From an uncultured Christensenella sp. (GTDB lineage Bacteria; Bacillota; Clostridia; Christensenellales; Borkfalkiaceae): DNA of 6,222 nt. Made by a program: the position numbers and the translations under genes. A model generated the notes under the pieces. That model had not been told where the DNA came from. It saw only the letters and a list, made by a program, of their open reading frames with translations, and did not search any database. Location of the stretch: positions 1 to 6,222 of the forward strand of contig CAJMEI010000074.1 in NCBI GenBank assembly GCA_905212395.1, given 5' to 3'. This document shows positions 5,723 through 6,222 of this stretch, in pieces (the stretch's first letter is position 1; every line of letters starts with the position of its first letter).

Positions 5723-5729
5723 AAAGGAG
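5723..5729 (+). promoter_or_regulatory. Ribosome site in front of the frameshifted small gene
   Basis: AAAGGAG lies 11 bases before the ATG at 5741. It is a full-strength site for this half of the window. It argues that a protein was meant to start at 5741 even though that frame closes after 13 codons. Confidence 0.6.
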
Positions 5730-5740
5730 ATAATATAAAT

Positions 5741-5895
5741 ATGGCGATAGTAGAATTTATACGAGCGGAGAATACGAATTAAAGTTGGTACTAGGAGTAT
5801 TAACGTACTCGGTAAGTTTAATAATGACGTTTGGAATGTCTTTACTCGTAAGCTTATTAGTTTCTAAGAAAAATAAGAAAATTGATATGGTATAA
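5741..5895 (+). pseudogene. Small membrane protein, apparent one-base frameshift near the start
   Basis: The ATG at 5741, behind a good ribosome site, opens a frame of only 13 codons (MAIVEFIRAENTN). The overlapping frame that ends at TAA 5893-5895 encodes a coherent small membrane protein: GDSRIYTSGEYELK, then LVLGVLTYSVSLIMTFGMSL with LVSLLV as a likely membrane helix, then the basic tail SKKNKKIDMV. It has no ATG near its beginning. One extra G in the GG at 5743-5744 would join the ATG to it and give a 51-residue protein starting MGDSRIYTSGEYELK. The lesion could be a true mutation, a sequencing error or recoding. The family is not recognised. It lies between the feo terminator and the HMA gene, 33 bases before the latter's start, and may share its message. 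Confidence 0.5.
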
Positions 5896-5928
5896 GCCTT
5901 AAAAGGCGATGAATAAAGGAGGCAAAAT

Positions 5929-6186
5929 ATGAAAAAAATAACCATAGAAGTACAAGGAATGATGTGCGGAATGTGCGAAACGCACGTAAACGACGCTGTA
6001 AGAAAAAACTTTAACGTAAAAAAAGTTACGTCTTCGCACTCCAAAAACAAAACGGAAATAATTTCGGAAAATCCTATCGACGAAGAAAAATTAGCCGAAG
6101 CAATTAAAGCTACGGGATACACCGTCGGTAAAATTACGACCGAAGATTACGAAAAAAAAGGTTTTTTCTCTTTTTTAAAGAAATAA
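5929..6186 (+). CDS. Heavy-metal-associated (HMA) domain protein
   Basis: This 85-residue soluble protein is a single ferredoxin-like HMA domain with a short tail. After MKKITIEVQ comes the metal-binding loop GMMCGMCETHV, with Cys13 and Cys16 as the likely ligand pair. NDAVRKNF and KVTSSHSKNKTEIIS follow as the first helix and second strand. IDEEKLAEAIKATGYTVGKI (50-69) is the second helix with the typical x-ATGY-x-V ending. The tail ends GFFSFLKK. HMA domains usually bind Cu(I) or a related soft metal and act as chaperones or as domains of P-type ATPases. This free-standing form with MMCGMCE is frequent in Clostridia. AAAGGAGG at 5915-5922, six bases before the ATG, is a very strong ribosome site. 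It follows the feo genes but sits beyond their terminator, so a link to iron is suggestive only. Confidence 0.88.
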   Translation: MKKITIEVQGMMCGMCETHVNDAVRKNFNVKKVTSSHSKNKTEIISENPIDEEKLAEAIKATGYTVGKITTEDYEKKGFFSFLKK

Positions 6187-6222
6187 GCTTTGCCGTAAAA
6201 TAGCATTAAATACCTTCAAATT

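Noticed and set aside
5639..5738. An open frame through the tandem repeats (MPRKFNKFLIKF..., with MPRKFNK repeated) as a small repeat protein
   Set aside because: No ribosome site precedes the ATG at 5639. The repeated peptide arises simply because the 42-base period is a multiple of three, and the frame starts at the end of the terminator.
5896..5907. GCCTT-AA-AAGGC palindrome as a terminator before the HMA gene
   Set aside because: The stem is at most four or five pairs, the loop is too tight, and no T-run follows.
5757..6122. A 121-residue minus-strand reading frame over the HMA gene
   Set aside because: It is the antisense of a clear HMA gene with a strong ribosome site, and it has low-complexity Phe/Ser/Ile-rich content and no recognisable domain.

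Overview
The window is built from two blocks of unlike origin that meet near position 2420. Bases 1 to about 2420 read as Bacteroides. They are part of a polysaccharide utilisation locus on the minus strand: the C-terminal part of a SusD-like lipoprotein, a complete GH88 unsaturated glucuronyl hydrolase lipoprotein, and the N-terminal part of a PL12 heparin/heparan-sulfate lyase that runs off the left edge. The SusD - GH88 - PL12 order is that of the heparin/heparan sulfate locus of Bacteroides thetaiotaomicron and relatives. A-rich leaders without Shine-Dalgarno sequences and a TAnnTTTG-type -7 box fit Bacteroides expression signals.

Bases from about 2420 to 6222 read as a low-GC Gram-positive, probably gut Clostridia-like, bacterium (inference). 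Codons are strongly A/T-biased, start codons follow AGGAGG-type ribosome sites, there is a near-consensus sigma-A promoter, and the genes are typical of clostridial ferrous-iron operons. The order on the plus strand is feoA-like 1, feoA 2, feoB, a 59-residue FeoB-associated Cys-rich membrane protein and a strong intrinsic terminator. After these come a tandem 31-bp repeat, a small membrane-protein gene that seems to carry a one-base frameshift, and an 85-residue heavy-metal-associated (HMA) domain protein. FeoB is the GTP-gated Fe(II) permease, the FeoA proteins are its cytosolic SH3-like partners, and the Cys-rich protein is its usual small membrane companion in Firmicutes. The HMA protein suggests further metal handling, but it lies beyond the terminator and may be a separate unit.

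Divergent from feoA is a short piece on the minus strand that resembles the first ~20 residues of a TetR-family regulator. It is cut at the same point where SusD is cut. Two genes from two kinds of organism, both broken at one 7-base shared sequence, point to a chimeric contig or clone, or less likely to a real recombination event. The two halves should not be read as one functional system.

The 155-bp region between the TetR fragment and feoA holds two back-to-back promoters and inverted repeats that could be operators. The 213-bp gap between susD and the GH88 gene holds two hairpins, a Bacteroides-type promoter box and a short palindrome.
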